Origin: Xylogone sp. PMI_703
Taxonomy: Eukaryota; Ascomycota; Leotiomycetes
DNA length: 64,000 nucleotides
NCBI GenBank assembly: GCA_021399445.1
Contig: JAJTUQ010000010.1
Span: 620,001 to 684,000 of the forward strand
Direction: 5' to 3'
Positions 1 to 10,473 of this stretch are shown here, piece after piece (the stretch's first letter is position 1; the number at the start of each line of letters is the position of its first letter). The notes beneath the pieces are model-generated. The model saw nothing but the letters and a program-made list of their open reading frames with translations. It searched no databases and was not told the DNA's origin. The translations under genes and the position numbers were made by a program.

Positions 1-1171
1 CTCCGGGATGCCCATCTGCAAGGAATTTCATATATTCATCTGAGACCCTTATGGGCCAGGTTCGCAGTGCATCCCATGTTGAGAAAGAGTCTCCAAGGGT
101 TTCGGCGTGGGAGAGAGCGTTCGCTAGCTCTATAGCCGTATCATTGTATGCTTTCAATTCAAACTCTGACCAGTTATTCTCCTCTGAAACAAACGAAAGT
201 ACAGAACGGACCAATTGAGTGGTATCTTGGTCTGGTGATGGAACAACCGGAAGATCCCATTCCGCAGCCAAAACCTTCATAGGACCCGAAGCAAGGTCTT
301 CCCACACATCGCATAGAGCCACACACCCAGCTCTAAGGAGGTAAAGCCAAGTTGGCAGAACATCTTTCGAGTTCTGATCTACTAGGAAAAGTTCTTCATC
401 TTGCCTTTCCGATGCAAAACAGCAGATGACAACTATGTAAGAGAAAACCAGAATAGGATCGCAGTTCTCTCTAGTTAGATTAGCAACCGCGGCTCGGAAT
501 AATCGCATTGCATGATCTTGGTGTGTGCTAGCAATAATAGTGTACTCTTTCTGTCGAGTGGCATGCGCATGAGCTAGATGTAGTGCAGCACACGACAAGA
601 GGCCATGCATGAGGAACTCATGATCGTAGGCTAGCTGTGGAACTTTGGATTGCCATACTTCTCTTGCCTCTCCGTTCAAGCCTAGAGTCAAGCTCGTTGA
701 TTTGATAAAATGATGGAGGAGTAGGGAGTCGGATTCATTAAGACTATTGACTGGTTTGGTGAAGTAGTGCAGCATATTGCCCTGGAAGAATGTCTGCACA
801 GGTACCGGATGCCAGTCAGCTCCGGCGCAGCCTTGCCGGTCATGCTCAGTGGTCCAATGGCGTTTCATCCTTTTCTCCGACACACAGAGGTGCGAGCAAC
901 TATTACATTGAAGTCCATCTTGAACTGGTAGACTTGAAATAGGAAAGTCCTTGACACAAGTCTTATTGACCCGCTCGGGAATGTCGAGCTGTAATCCAGA
1001 GACATACTCCATGTATGGTCGTCGGCGAGATCGAAGAACACGGTGGATTTCCTTCAGATGGCGCGCCAGTGCACCCGGTTGAATTGCATATTGACATGAG
1101 ACACAAATCAATACTCGATGATCAGGAAGGTATCGCAAGAGCTCGGCTGGTGACGGAATATGAGATGACAT
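1..1171 (-). CDS. OrsD-like (DUF3505) zinc-finger protein with fungal transcription-factor-like C-terminus; partial at window edge
   Basis: An uninterrupted reading frame runs from an ATG at 1171 to the window edge, giving 390 visible residues with the C-terminus missing. Two similar zinc-finger-like units are visible, C23-x2-C26-x11-H38-x4-H43 and C89-x2-C92-x12-H105-x4-H110. They are separated by an Arg-rich stretch (RSRRRP). This twin-finger layout is typical of the OrsD/DUF3505 family, which is named after a gene of an orsellinic-acid cluster. From about residue 125 the protein resembles the C-terminal part of sterol-uptake-regulator-like fungal transcription factors (segments such as LLHHFIKSTS, AYDHEFLMHGLLSCAALHLAH). 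It is probably a nuclear DNA-binding regulator. A shorter start at 1012 exists, but it would lose the first finger. Domain naming is from memory of the family; the motifs are seen directly. Confidence 0.7.
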   Translation of the reverse strand, partial: MSSHIPSPAELLRYLPDHRVLICVSCQYAIQPGALARHLKEIHRVLRSRRRPYMEYVSGLQLDIPERVNKTCVKDFPISSLPVQDGLQCNSCSHLCVSEKRMKRHWTTEHDRQGCAGADWHPVPVQTFFQGNMLHYFTKPVNSLNESDSLLLHHFIKSTSLTLGLNGEAREVWQSKVPQLAYDHEFLMHGLLSCAALHLAHAHATRQKEYTIIASTHQDHAMRLFRAAVANLTRENCDPILVFSYIVVICCFASERQDEELFLVDQNSKDVLPTWLYLLRAGCVALCDVWEDLASGPMKVLAAEWDLPVVPSPDQDTTQLVRSVLSFVSEENNWSEFELKAYNDTAIELANALSHAETLGDSFSTWDALRTWPIRVSDEYMKFLADGHPG

Positions 1172-1388
1172 TATTCAGTGGGCGACAGATGATCGTAGAC
1201 GAGGCAGAACGTTATTATTGGATGATGAACGTGATGCAAGGCTTCACTAACTCCGACAAGCCAATGTTCTATTAGTCATAGCAATAACCTCATAATTATC
1301 AGATCACAGCAGTTTTGAATGTGCAGAGCCATCAAGTCGGGGAACGAAGGCGTCTGAAGGATTTGTGGTTTCGTTCTGTATCGCGTTA

Positions 1389-1495
1389 GGCTGGAACGGC
1401 ACCGTCGATTTCTCGGCATACCGTTGGTGGGACCTGATTCGGAGATCAAAGTCAGCCGCAAAAAATCGACAAATATCGACGGTGCTATTCCAGCC
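1389..1495. repeat. Imperfect inverted repeat of ~23 bp in the OrsD-like/SDR intergenic region
   Basis: GGCTGGAACGGCACCGTCGA at 1389-1408 is mirrored by an inverted near-copy at about 1473-1495, with a spacer of roughly 60 bp. It could be a miniature transposon remnant or a hairpin. No target duplication was identified. The rest of the gap between 1172 and 1633 shows nothing else recognisable beyond being the divergent promoter space of the flanking genes. Confidence 0.45.
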
Positions 1496-1633
1496 CTTAT
1501 TATCTCCATGTGTCGACGTCATGGTAATCTAGTAAAGCTTAAATATACCCCGAAATCTCCGTGAATATGGATTGTGTTTACTTTGTTTCTTCATACGAAG
1601 ACAGAAACAACGCCTCGCGCATCTTCTCTCAAT

Positions 1634-2593
1634 ATGGAGCATACTCGCACGGTATTAATCACAGGAGGTACATCTAATCTTGGCTTCTACTGCGCTCTCG
1701 CTATTGCTAGACAATACCCCGAATATCTCATTGTTGTTGCATCGCGATCAGACAACAACTCCGCAGCGGCATCAATAAATAAGAGCTTGGCCCAGAATAA
1801 TGTCACCTATCTCCCACTTGACCTAGCTAGTCTATCTGCTGTCCGTACCTTCGTCAAGACCTGGGAAACCAAGAATTTTCCACCAATTCAGGCTCTCTTC
1901 CTAAATGCTGGATTCCAATTTCCAGGCCCACTGCAGATGACAGGAGATAATATAGAGTCCACGTTTGCGATCAATCATGTTGGCCATGCACTTCTATTTC
2001 ATCTCCTCTATCCGTACTTGGACTCCAAGGCACGAATTGTCATCACAGCAAGCGGTACCCATGACCCAACCAAGAAGACTCATATGCCACACGCTAAATA
2101 CACCACTGCTGAAGAGCTTGCTCACCCATCACCCGCAACAGCAGGTAACCCGGGCCGTCAGCGATACACATCTAGCAAATTAGCCAATGTAATGTGGAGT
2201 TACGCCCTCAATCGCCGACTCGCTCGCCTCAAGAAGGATATAACTGTTGTCGCATTTGATCCTGGCCTCATGCCAGGCACTGGGCTGGCACGAGACGCAA
2301 GCTCTGTTGAGCGCTGGCTTTGGCTACATGTGATGCCGCATATAATTCCCATCTTACGCTTGGCACTAGATCCTAATGTGCACTCTGCGAAAGAATCTGG
2401 AGCGAGCTTAGCATGGCTAGTCACGGATAACGAGGCCCGAAAACAAAGCGGTGTTTATTTCGAGGGAAGAAAGATAATCAAGAGTAGCGTGGATAGCTAC
2501 GATGAAAGTAAGCAAGACGATCTTTGGGAATGGACAGCGAAGAATGTTTCAATGGATGATGAAGAGGCGAAGAAATTTGACATGTTGGACTGA
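1634..2593 (+). CDS. Short-chain dehydrogenase/reductase (classical SDR)
   Basis: A single-exon gene of 319 residues. The first in-frame ATG is at 1634; the frame is open a little further upstream but without an ATG. The nucleotide-binding motif is near the start (VLITGGTSNLGF, a TGxxxxxG Rossmann turn). It is followed by NAG in strand 4, an ITASG strand and the catalytic YTSSK (YxxxK). The overall shape resembles fungal proteins related to protochlorophyllide reductase and WW-domain oxidoreductase. It is predicted to be an NAD(P)H-dependent oxidoreductase, probably cytosolic, of unknown substrate. It lies about 500 bp upstream of the P450 on the same strand, so the two may act on the same small molecule; that link is inference only. 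Confidence 0.85.
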   Translation: MEHTRTVLITGGTSNLGFYCALAIARQYPEYLIVVASRSDNNSAAASINKSLAQNNVTYLPLDLASLSAVRTFVKTWETKNFPPIQALFLNAGFQFPGPLQMTGDNIESTFAINHVGHALLFHLLYPYLDSKARIVITASGTHDPTKKTHMPHAKYTTAEELAHPSPATAGNPGRQRYTSSKLANVMWSYALNRRLARLKKDITVVAFDPGLMPGTGLARDASSVERWLWLHVMPHIIPILRLALDPNVHSAKESGASLAWLVTDNEARKQSGVYFEGRKIIKSSVDSYDESKQDDLWEWTAKNVSMDDEEAKKFDMLD

Positions 2594-3105
2594 GCAATTT
2601 TAGACATGATATCTTTTTCTTGAGGCAAGGCAGGGCAAGGGAAATCCACTTTTTCAGTGATATATGTATGTTAGATAACGTTATAAGCTATCGGTGGAAA
2701 TAATAGGGTACTTGATCATTATGGAGATGCCCGTAAACCCCTTTGTTTTATGGTGAAAAATAAGGTTCTGACCGTACTCTGCCGCTGCTGACCGTTGATC
2801 TGCAATAATTTACCGGTACGACGTAGCCTATTGAAAGCGTTTTTACTCCGTACTATTCTGTTAATACCCGTGTTTACGTTAAGGTATTACACGAAAGGAG
2901 ACGGTTCAAATGCGAGCCGCAGCGGACCAATCTCGTCCGTTCTCTAAATACAGTAAGCAGCCACAAAGCAAAGTTGTCAGCTACCGTCGCTGTGCCTCTT
3001 AACCATCAGGATCTTTCCAAGCTCATCTTGTTCAGTAGATCAACGGATTTTCTGTCCTACATTTCTTAGTATTATTATCGTCTTGAGAGAGTTGTATCTC
3101 GCTAT
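2594..3105. other. Intergenic region upstream of the P450
   Basis: This 512-bp stretch has no convincing gene. It holds the SDR 3' flank and the P450 promoter. One ACTCCG word is present at 2845-2850. No other structure was recognised. Confidence 0.5.
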
Positions 3106-4993
3106 ATGAGCGCTACAATCCAAAACAACAACCTTCGCGCACTTCTAGGTGTGCTGGAAGAGATGGAGCAATCACTGCTACTCGCGGATAATTGGCCATG
3201 GCTGGTTTGCAGCCTCATCGCTATCTCTATTGTGTATGGGGTGGTGAAGTTTATTCGTCATCGGCGTTTCTATGCCGATTTAGTAGGCATTCCTCTTAGT
3301 TCTAGGAATTAGAGATATGGTAAACTCACAAGCTTATAGCCGTCACCGCAACATAGCATGATCCTCGGCAACCTCAAAGTCATGGGCGAGGCATTGAAGA
3401 AATACCCATCTGATTTCCACCCGATGCCTCTATTCACGGAATTGGGTCAACAGTATGGATACAAGGGTCTTTACTACATGGATCTCTACCCATTCAGCGA
3501 GCCGATGGTATGCATTATTGATCCCGAGGTGGCAGCGCAGGTACAGAACTCGCCCAATTTCTACAGACACCCATTCGCCTCAGAATTCCTTGGAGGTATC
3601 GTTGGCAAGAAAAGCATATTCACTACCAATGGAGCTGAGTGGCACCAGCAACGATCTTGGTTCGCTCCCGCGTTCTCGACGGCTCAGATATTGACTTTGG
3701 TGCCTGGCATGATCGAGGAAACACTTGTCTTCCGAGAAATTTTGACTAAGAACGCTGTTTCGGGAGAAGTATTCTCCATGAATGACAAAGCCATGCGTCT
3801 TGCTATTGACGTTATTGGTCGCAGCGTTGGAAATATTCGTCTACACTCACAAACACAATATAGTTTAATTCAGGACGCATTCATGCAAGCTATAGGTTGG
3901 ACCGCTGGGCAAACTGAGCCATTGTGGAAGAAGATTTTAAGCCCCGTGATGATGAACTGGTACACTCGTAAACTGGATAGAGATCTAAGCAAGGTCATCA
4001 GGGACAGGTATGCTAGTAGAGCCGATGATGGACCAACAAAGACAATTTTGGATCTTGCTTTGAAGGGTTACCAAAAGGATCATGGAAAGATATCGGCAGC
4101 AGGGCGTACTGCAGATCAAGATAAGGAGTTCATGCAAATAGCACTTGATAAGTATGTTCCATATGATATCCAGCAACAAACTAAAAGCTCACATCATCGA
4201 TAGCGCAAAGACTTTCTTCGCTGGAGGGCATGACACCACAGCATCACTTATTACGGTCAGTTTCGTGCCTGGGCATTTGAAAAGGATTAATTATTCATCT
4301 TAAATAGTACACATACCACTATCTGTCGATGCATCCGGAAATTCTCAAGCGAGTTCGAGCGGAGCATGATGAGGTCGTTGGTGCAACACTTGAATCGACT
4401 CTTCAAAAGCTTGAAGCCGACCCTCATATATTGAATAAACTACCTCTCACACTGGCAGTTTTCAGAGAGGTCCTTCGTCTACATTCAGCCGGATTCACCA
4501 TCAGAAAAGGAGTTCCAGGGTAAGTTGCTAGAGTTCCTCTGCCTAGCTAGCTCTTGAAACTAACAATATGATCAGCGCAACGGTCACATTCCAAGGCCGC
4601 ACGTATCCCATGGACAACCACATGATTGCCATCCTAGCTAGCAGCATGGCCCGTGATCCAGAACTATGGAATAGCCCAGACCCATCCATTACTGTGCAAG
4701 ACTTCTACCCTGATCGTTGGTTTTCTCCTAAAACGTACAACTTAGCCGCATGGCAGGCATTTGAAAAGGGACCGAGAAATTGTATTGGGCAGCAGTTGGC
4801 GATTGTAGAAGCTAAGGTCATCATGCTCTTAACTCTTAGATGGTTTGACTTCCAGGCCGTGTTCAAGGAAGGAGGGAAGGGGGTTACAGAGATTAAAGGC
4901 TGGGGAGGGCGCGCGTACCAGGAGCTTAAATTGACTGCGAAGCCGAAAGATGGAATTCCTATGAGAGTCAAATTGGTGGAGAGAAATAACTAA
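3106..4993 (+). CDS. Cytochrome P450 monooxygenase, CYP59/StcS-like
   Basis: My model is join(3106..3282, 3340..4151, 4204..4255, 4308..4519, 4576..4993), giving 556 residues and four introns of 52-57 nt. An N-terminal membrane anchor (WLVCSLIAISIVYGVV) is followed by a Pro-rich hinge and ILGNLKVMGEAL. The I-helix is AGGHDTTAS, the K-helix ExxR is EVLR, and the heme-binding loop is FEKGPRNCIG with the proximal Cys. All key motifs are intact, so the enzyme should be an ER-bound heme monooxygenase. The opening region resembles the StcS/CYP59 family of polyketide-pathway P450s (family knowledge from memory). The intron at 4152 was chosen because its 52-nt length matches the others and restores the I-helix frame. 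It lies about 16 kb from the PKS genes, beyond the transposon island, so pathway membership is uncertain. Confidence 0.85.
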
Positions 4994-5225
4994 TTTTAGA
5001 GCCAATATAGCTTTTTTAGTATCTAATTCTTGCTAGCATTTTGTGAACTCGAGATGAGATGTTAAAGAGTCCTATTTGAGCTATGGTCTTCTTTTACAGT
5101 CAACGGCCTATTCTACCTGTAAAATTTCCGTGTTTCTGGAGTAGCTTCGTCGCGCAAATCCATCAGATTCCGCGCGGTTCTATAATATTTGGAGGGCTAT
5201 TGAGTTTATATCATAAATTATTTCA

Positions 5226-5939
5226 TCACAGCTTCTTAGCTGGTCTCAGTAATGGAACAGCGCGAGACTTGGGATCCTTTTTGTCTGGCTGCTCCACATA
5301 ACCATGAGACTCGTAAAGGTGCTTTGCCGATGGAACAGCATCGAGATAGCACTCCCAGCCGACTTTATCAGCTTCGTCATGCGCGTGCTTCAGTAACTGT
5401 GAGCCGTGTCCACGCTTCTGGTATCCTTGGAGTGTTGCAAAAACCTCGAGGACTAAGAATTTCTTCTGTTAGTTTTCTCTCGCAAGCAACAGTAGCCTTA
5501 TGTAATGATATAGGAATCTTTTAAACGTTTCCTTACAATAATGCGGCCGATCTCCGGTCACTGCGTGGTGCTGTCTTGCCATTGGATCAAAAAAGGTTTC
5601 ACCCAACTGCTGTGGATTCATGTCGGAAGGAAAACTCTTCTCCCATCGGTCCCGCCAATCTGGGACTGGACTTCCCCCTGGGTGGATCGTCCACCTCGCA
5701 AAACTCAAGACCTGTCCTTTTCCTACATCTTCTGGGTCGTCAGAGATATCATCGGTGATAATGTAGTAGACAGTGTTTTGAGATGGCTCCGTCATGCTAA
5801 AATGAGTGGATGATCGTAACCACTCATCTCCCGTAAGCGTCGCAGGAAAGAGCGAGGTCATATTGTGAAAGCCTGATTTGAACACCGCTACTATTCCGGG
5901 GACATGGCTTGGTGTGGCTTTGAGGAGGTGACACGGCAT
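5226..5939 (-). CDS. GNAT-family N-acetyltransferase
   Basis: The model is complement(join(5226..5452, 5537..5939)), 209 residues with one 84-nt intron. The N-terminal half carries a long loop (DWRDRW...DPMARQHHAVTGDRPHY) characteristic of fungal GNAT proteins. After the intron the acetyl-CoA pyrophosphate loop follows (GYQKRGHGSQLL, an R/QxxGxG/A type motif). The C-terminal half (YLDAVPSAKHLYESHGY) is the usual GNAT strand-helix end. It is expected to transfer an acetyl group from acetyl-CoA to a primary amine, with unknown substrate. It is convergent with the P450, with about 230 bp between the stop codons. No link to the polyketide cluster is evident. Confidence 0.82.
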
Positions 5940-7948
5940 TTTGTGCGGTTTTCTGTTATGGATAGTTATTTTCTTGCTTTATTTTAAAGAAGTTGCACCT
6001 GATGAGCCCGAAGGAACTGCCAAGTGTATATATACGTACATTTAGACCCACACACATACCCCGCCTGCACGCCACAGTGATGCTTTCCCTAGAGCTCGCA
6101 TTGATCCTCATACATCTATACCAATCGCACATATATGGGTGCTTCAGTAAATAGGAGTAATTCGTCACTACTAAATCTATCAACCAGCAGGGCAATATGG
6201 TATTATAATCTACCTGCTTAGCCAGTTCGTGGCCACTTACCAAAATCTGAAGTATCGTTTAGGCAAGAGGTTGAAAACAGCTCGGCCCGATCTATTGCGA
6301 AAGAGATTTGTTCCATTTAGGTGTCTGTTGCACATCATGAACATTTCCTATACCGGCAACTCATTCCAAAAGCTATCAAGCCGGAAGAGGAACGAATGTA
6401 ACGCTATACAGTGCATATTGTCAGCACTAAAAAGCCAACCATCCGGTAGCTAACTATTAAGGTTAGACTCTTCTTGTACCATTTGCTGGCGCGTAACAAG
6501 TGTCAGCCGATTAGGTAGGAGCGGACGATTAATCATTGTACCCGCACTGATTGGCAAAGTATTTTGATTGAGTCAGTATTATTTATTTCACAACGAAGGT
6601 ACAGCAGCTAAGTATCTGTACCGTGCTAGCAGGGGAGACCTTCTCTTACCTTTCTTAGGTAGTAACTCATCAATCATTTTATACTTGGCGGCTTTTACAA
6701 CCATGTTCAGGGATCTATCTCCGGCTAGTGCTGTGCATATACTTAAGCGCTGTACGGAGTACCTCCGCAATGCTTCGGTAACATCTACGCCTTCTTAATA
6801 CCCTACCGAGCCTATTTATTACTACTTACGGAGCTTCCAAGTTCTGCGTTACGTTTCAGTATACACGAACCAGCTCTTTAAAATTCCATGCTCCTTTCCC
6901 TCTCTACGAATCTAGCTAGGACTATACGTTTGACTGCTTTGAACGAAGTGTATGCGAATTGTTTGAGTTTTTACTTTTATTGCTATAATCAGTCGGCTAA
7001 CCGGACTTACGAGTGATGATTGAAACCCAATATCTATAGGGTCGCTTCATGAAAATGTATGCATCTCAAAACCCCTTTTCAGGGAAAGATTCTCTACTTT
7101 CTAAATAAAGAATTGCAGACCATAAGAAGAATTGGATCATCCAGACTTCTAAGTTACTTCCTAAAATAAACCTCCAGACGTCATAAATCTCAATTAGACT
7201 GGAAAGTGGTGGAGCTTGGATAGCCAGAGGATAAGGTAGTGACTACGACATGTCAGTCTATTAACATCAGCTGATCTCATCCACAGAATGGCTTTCGGTT
7301 TAGCCTACGATTGATTTACATTTGATTTATTCTGTAAAGTACTCTAGGGTTGAAACAACTTTCTCAAACACTTCTCTTTTTACAAATAATCGTACTCGAT
7401 TCAACCGTCTACGCCAGCATTATGAAGAGAGTTCAAAATACAAGGCCTACCAACTCTAGTCCAGGATATTAACATCGATAATTGAAATAACAAATGAAAT
7501 TGAACTCAAAAACCAGGAAAATAAACTTGTTTTTGTTTCTCGAGGATGGATTCAATGCCTATCCTTGTATGCTATCCTCGTAAATGCTGGTTCATAGCCT
7601 CCTCTACGATTGTAGAGTGAGGCCCTCGCCGTGGCTGCCTTGTTGCTTTTATTGGGCAATCCGTCCCACCTGACTTATAACTATGGGATGTATTTGGAAG
7701 TTGCTAACTTGAGATGATATCTAGTATCTATCGAGGTGGTTGTGGGTCTTGATAAGCAAAATAGTGATTATATCGAAATATTTGGATGGATATATTACTT
7801 CGTACTTCGATTGCAGATTATGATAGCTACTTTCTTAATAGTAGATTAACTACAAAAAATGTTATAGAATCCAATTCCGCCTTTCGAATGACCCGGTTTT
7901 GTTACAAGATGCTGGAACACTTGCCAAGGTCTATCCAGCCGTCTAGTG
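5940..7948. other. Gene-poor AT-rich intergenic stretch
   Basis: About 2 kb without a credible coding region. Only short open frames without recognisable protein features are present (for example near 6229-6453 and 6568-6798). No terminal repeats or transposase fragments were recognised. Confidence 0.5.
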
Positions 7949-9791
7949 TCATACCCCATTAGTAGGATCTAGTACCACACGGTTAATCATATCGCTCCTT
8001 GCTTTCAGATCAGCTGGCAGGAGTGGGTACTCATATCCGTTCACAGTTACATTGATTATTTGCTTGTCGGCACCGTAGATAGGCCAGTCAATTTTGTGCC
8101 CATACAGAAACCTCAACAATATCTTCTGCATTGACCTTGCAATCTCAATATTATCAACAGGTGTCGTCTCCTGATCGACGTAGAAATAGTCTATTTCACC
8201 ACATTAGGTTTGTTTAGAGAGTGTGATGCATGAAGAACCATACAGGAAAGATCTTGGCCATGGATAGATGGTGGGATAGAGAAGATATACCGCCTTGACT
8301 TAGTTGAATACGCAGCAGCGATGTTTGCGGCATTGCTGGCGAAGAGGACGTCTGTTGTCCAGTCCCAAGCTAGTTTGGCAGGATTACTGCCATAGTTATA
8401 GTAAGACTGGATGTCAGCAACGGTAGCGTTACTCGCAGTACTCAATATTTGTCGCACCATAGTCGGGAAATATGCCGGGAGACCAACATCATGAGAAAGC
8501 GTCATCCCCTAGCGTGTCTGGTCAGCCACTAATGCGGGTATATGAGCAGCAAGGTCATGGTTAGTGACTAGGCAGGATTATCTTCTCACCTCATAGGCGG
8601 TATTTCCAATAATGAGAGACCGTAGTTCCTTGTGATATTTGCCTTGTTGAAAGAAGGCCTGGAGCATGTCTGGAATGAAACCCCCATCTAATACTGGTCC
8701 AAAACCCGGTGCAGGGCCGAATACACCACCACCAGCATCTGACGGAGCTGTATTGATAAGATAGTCGTTAATACGTAGCATAGATTCTTGGGTCAAAGAA
8801 CGGAGGCATTCCAGTGAATGGCAATTTGCCCCGTTAAGGATCATCTGGAAAAGATTCTGCTGTCGGTTAATTGGGTTCCGCCTTGGAGGAATGTCAGGAG
8901 AGGATATGAAGGCCTGGTAGAGAATGAAAAGTTTTCTTAGTCAATCACTTCTGGACAAATAAGGTCAATGACTTACCTGTTGGAATGGAAGTTTCCCTTT
9001 GCCAGAGTTCAGAGCCGTGAGTAGGCCAATAATCGCGGCTCCGGAGCTTTCACCCATGACAGTGACACGATTTGGATCACCACCAAAGAGATGGATATAT
9101 TTTGACGTCCACTTAGCGGCGGCGAGGCAGTCGTGTAACCCTGCGTTGGCGACCATATCTTGGCCTGGCATATATGCCCACCCTGACACACCAAGTCTAG
9201 ATAAGACGATCAGCAAATTCCTGGCTTAATGAAAACTCGGTCATAGCGCCTGTACCGGTAGTTGTTGGCTACAAAGATGAATCTTTTATTTTCCATGATG
9301 TCAAACAGGCCCATTGGGCTGAAGAACATTTCCTTGCTACCGAAAGCATATGCGCTCCCAACAAAGAAGTGAAGGACCGGCAACTGTTCGCCGGGCGTGA
9401 GGCCATCCGGGATATAGACATCCAGAAATAAACAATCCTCTTGTCCCCAGCTCGTACCATTATAAGGGGGGTATGGGGCGTAGGCGGGCATCGAGGAGAT
9501 ACAATTATTGCTCATCTCTGGAACTCTTCCATTCTGGACACCTTCGACTTTTGGAAGGTCAGTATTGGGCAGGCGGAATCGCAGGTTGCCAGTAGGTGGG
9601 TTTGCAAAGCGGATATTCTTGTAAATGGCGATCTTCTGTCCCGATGCAGTAGTTTTAAGGTATGTTGGGACATGCTTGGCATAACCAAGATCGATGAGAC
9701 CCTCAGGTGAAGTTCGAGCTACAGCACCCATCCAGAAGAAAGGAACTAACGCACTAAGACAGAAAATTGAAAATTTGCAGATTGGTATCAT
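7949..9791 (-). CDS. Secreted type-B carboxylesterase/lipase
   Basis: The model is complement(join(7949..8190, 8244..8508, 8590..8913, 8977..9196, 9256..9791)), 528 residues and four introns of 53-81 nt. The start is the ATG at 9791. A hydrophobic signal peptide covers residues 1-26. Both type-B carboxylesterase signatures are present: EDCLFLDVY around residue 119, and FGGDPNRVTVMGESSGA with the nucleophile S229. IPPSIHGQD near the C-terminal third carries the likely catalytic His. An alpha/beta-hydrolase fold is expected, acting outside the cell on carboxylic esters. Such genes occur both as generic secreted esterases and inside metabolite clusters; here it stands outside the main cluster. 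All exons join in frame, so the gene looks intact. Confidence 0.88.
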
Positions 9792-10473
9792 AGCTGGCAA
9801 TGATAACTGAAACGTAATGAGAGCTGTGCAGAACTATCCAGATGGATGTGGTTGATGAAGATGTCCTGTGTCTACATGCGCTGTCCCCAACTTATATAAA
9901 AACACCCGCTTTGGAGCCCACGCCATCGTTTACCTATTGGGATCATACCTGGCTATCATCGGTCCACATCTCAGATCGGCTGAACTCGAATTCAACCTCC
10001 AGCTCAGCTTTCTCTCCAGGGAACTAAAGTATGCTTGGAATCAGTTGTTCAAAGATGAAGAGACAAATAAGCGGCACCGGCTGTAGGATGGAATACTCAA
10101 GATATCTAGATTATGACTGGTGGAGGCGCATCGACTTTACGATGATTAGCTTGATCAAGTTCCTCTAGATAGGGCTGGATGGCTTAGTGAACAGGGCCTC
10201 GTAGTGTAGCCGGGACCTTAACCATACATGGTAAACGATAGCGCCGTTTACTGTACAATGAAGCCTTGGTCCTACTACGGCATTGGTCCACGGAATTACT
10301 AGACTCGATCCTACGACAGGGAGCTAATTGATGGAATCGCACAACTAACGATGCACTGCCACCGTCATACCTCATGTACACTTGATAATAACATCTGTCA
10401 TTTACTACTGTTGAGGGCCGTTATTGTTGGCTGCCCAAACTCCTACAGCATGAATACTACTAGATTCCTAGTT
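9792..10473. other. Divergent promoter region between esterase and regulator
   Basis: This 682-bp stretch contains no convincing gene. It must hold the promoters of the divergently transcribed carboxylesterase and Zn2Cys6 regulator. No specific operator was recognised. Confidence 0.5.

Noticed and set aside
4152..4173. A 22-nt intron in the P450 that would also restore the frame
   Set aside because: It is far below normal fungal intron size. The 52-nt intron 4152-4203 uses the same donor, matches the other introns and gives a good I-helix.
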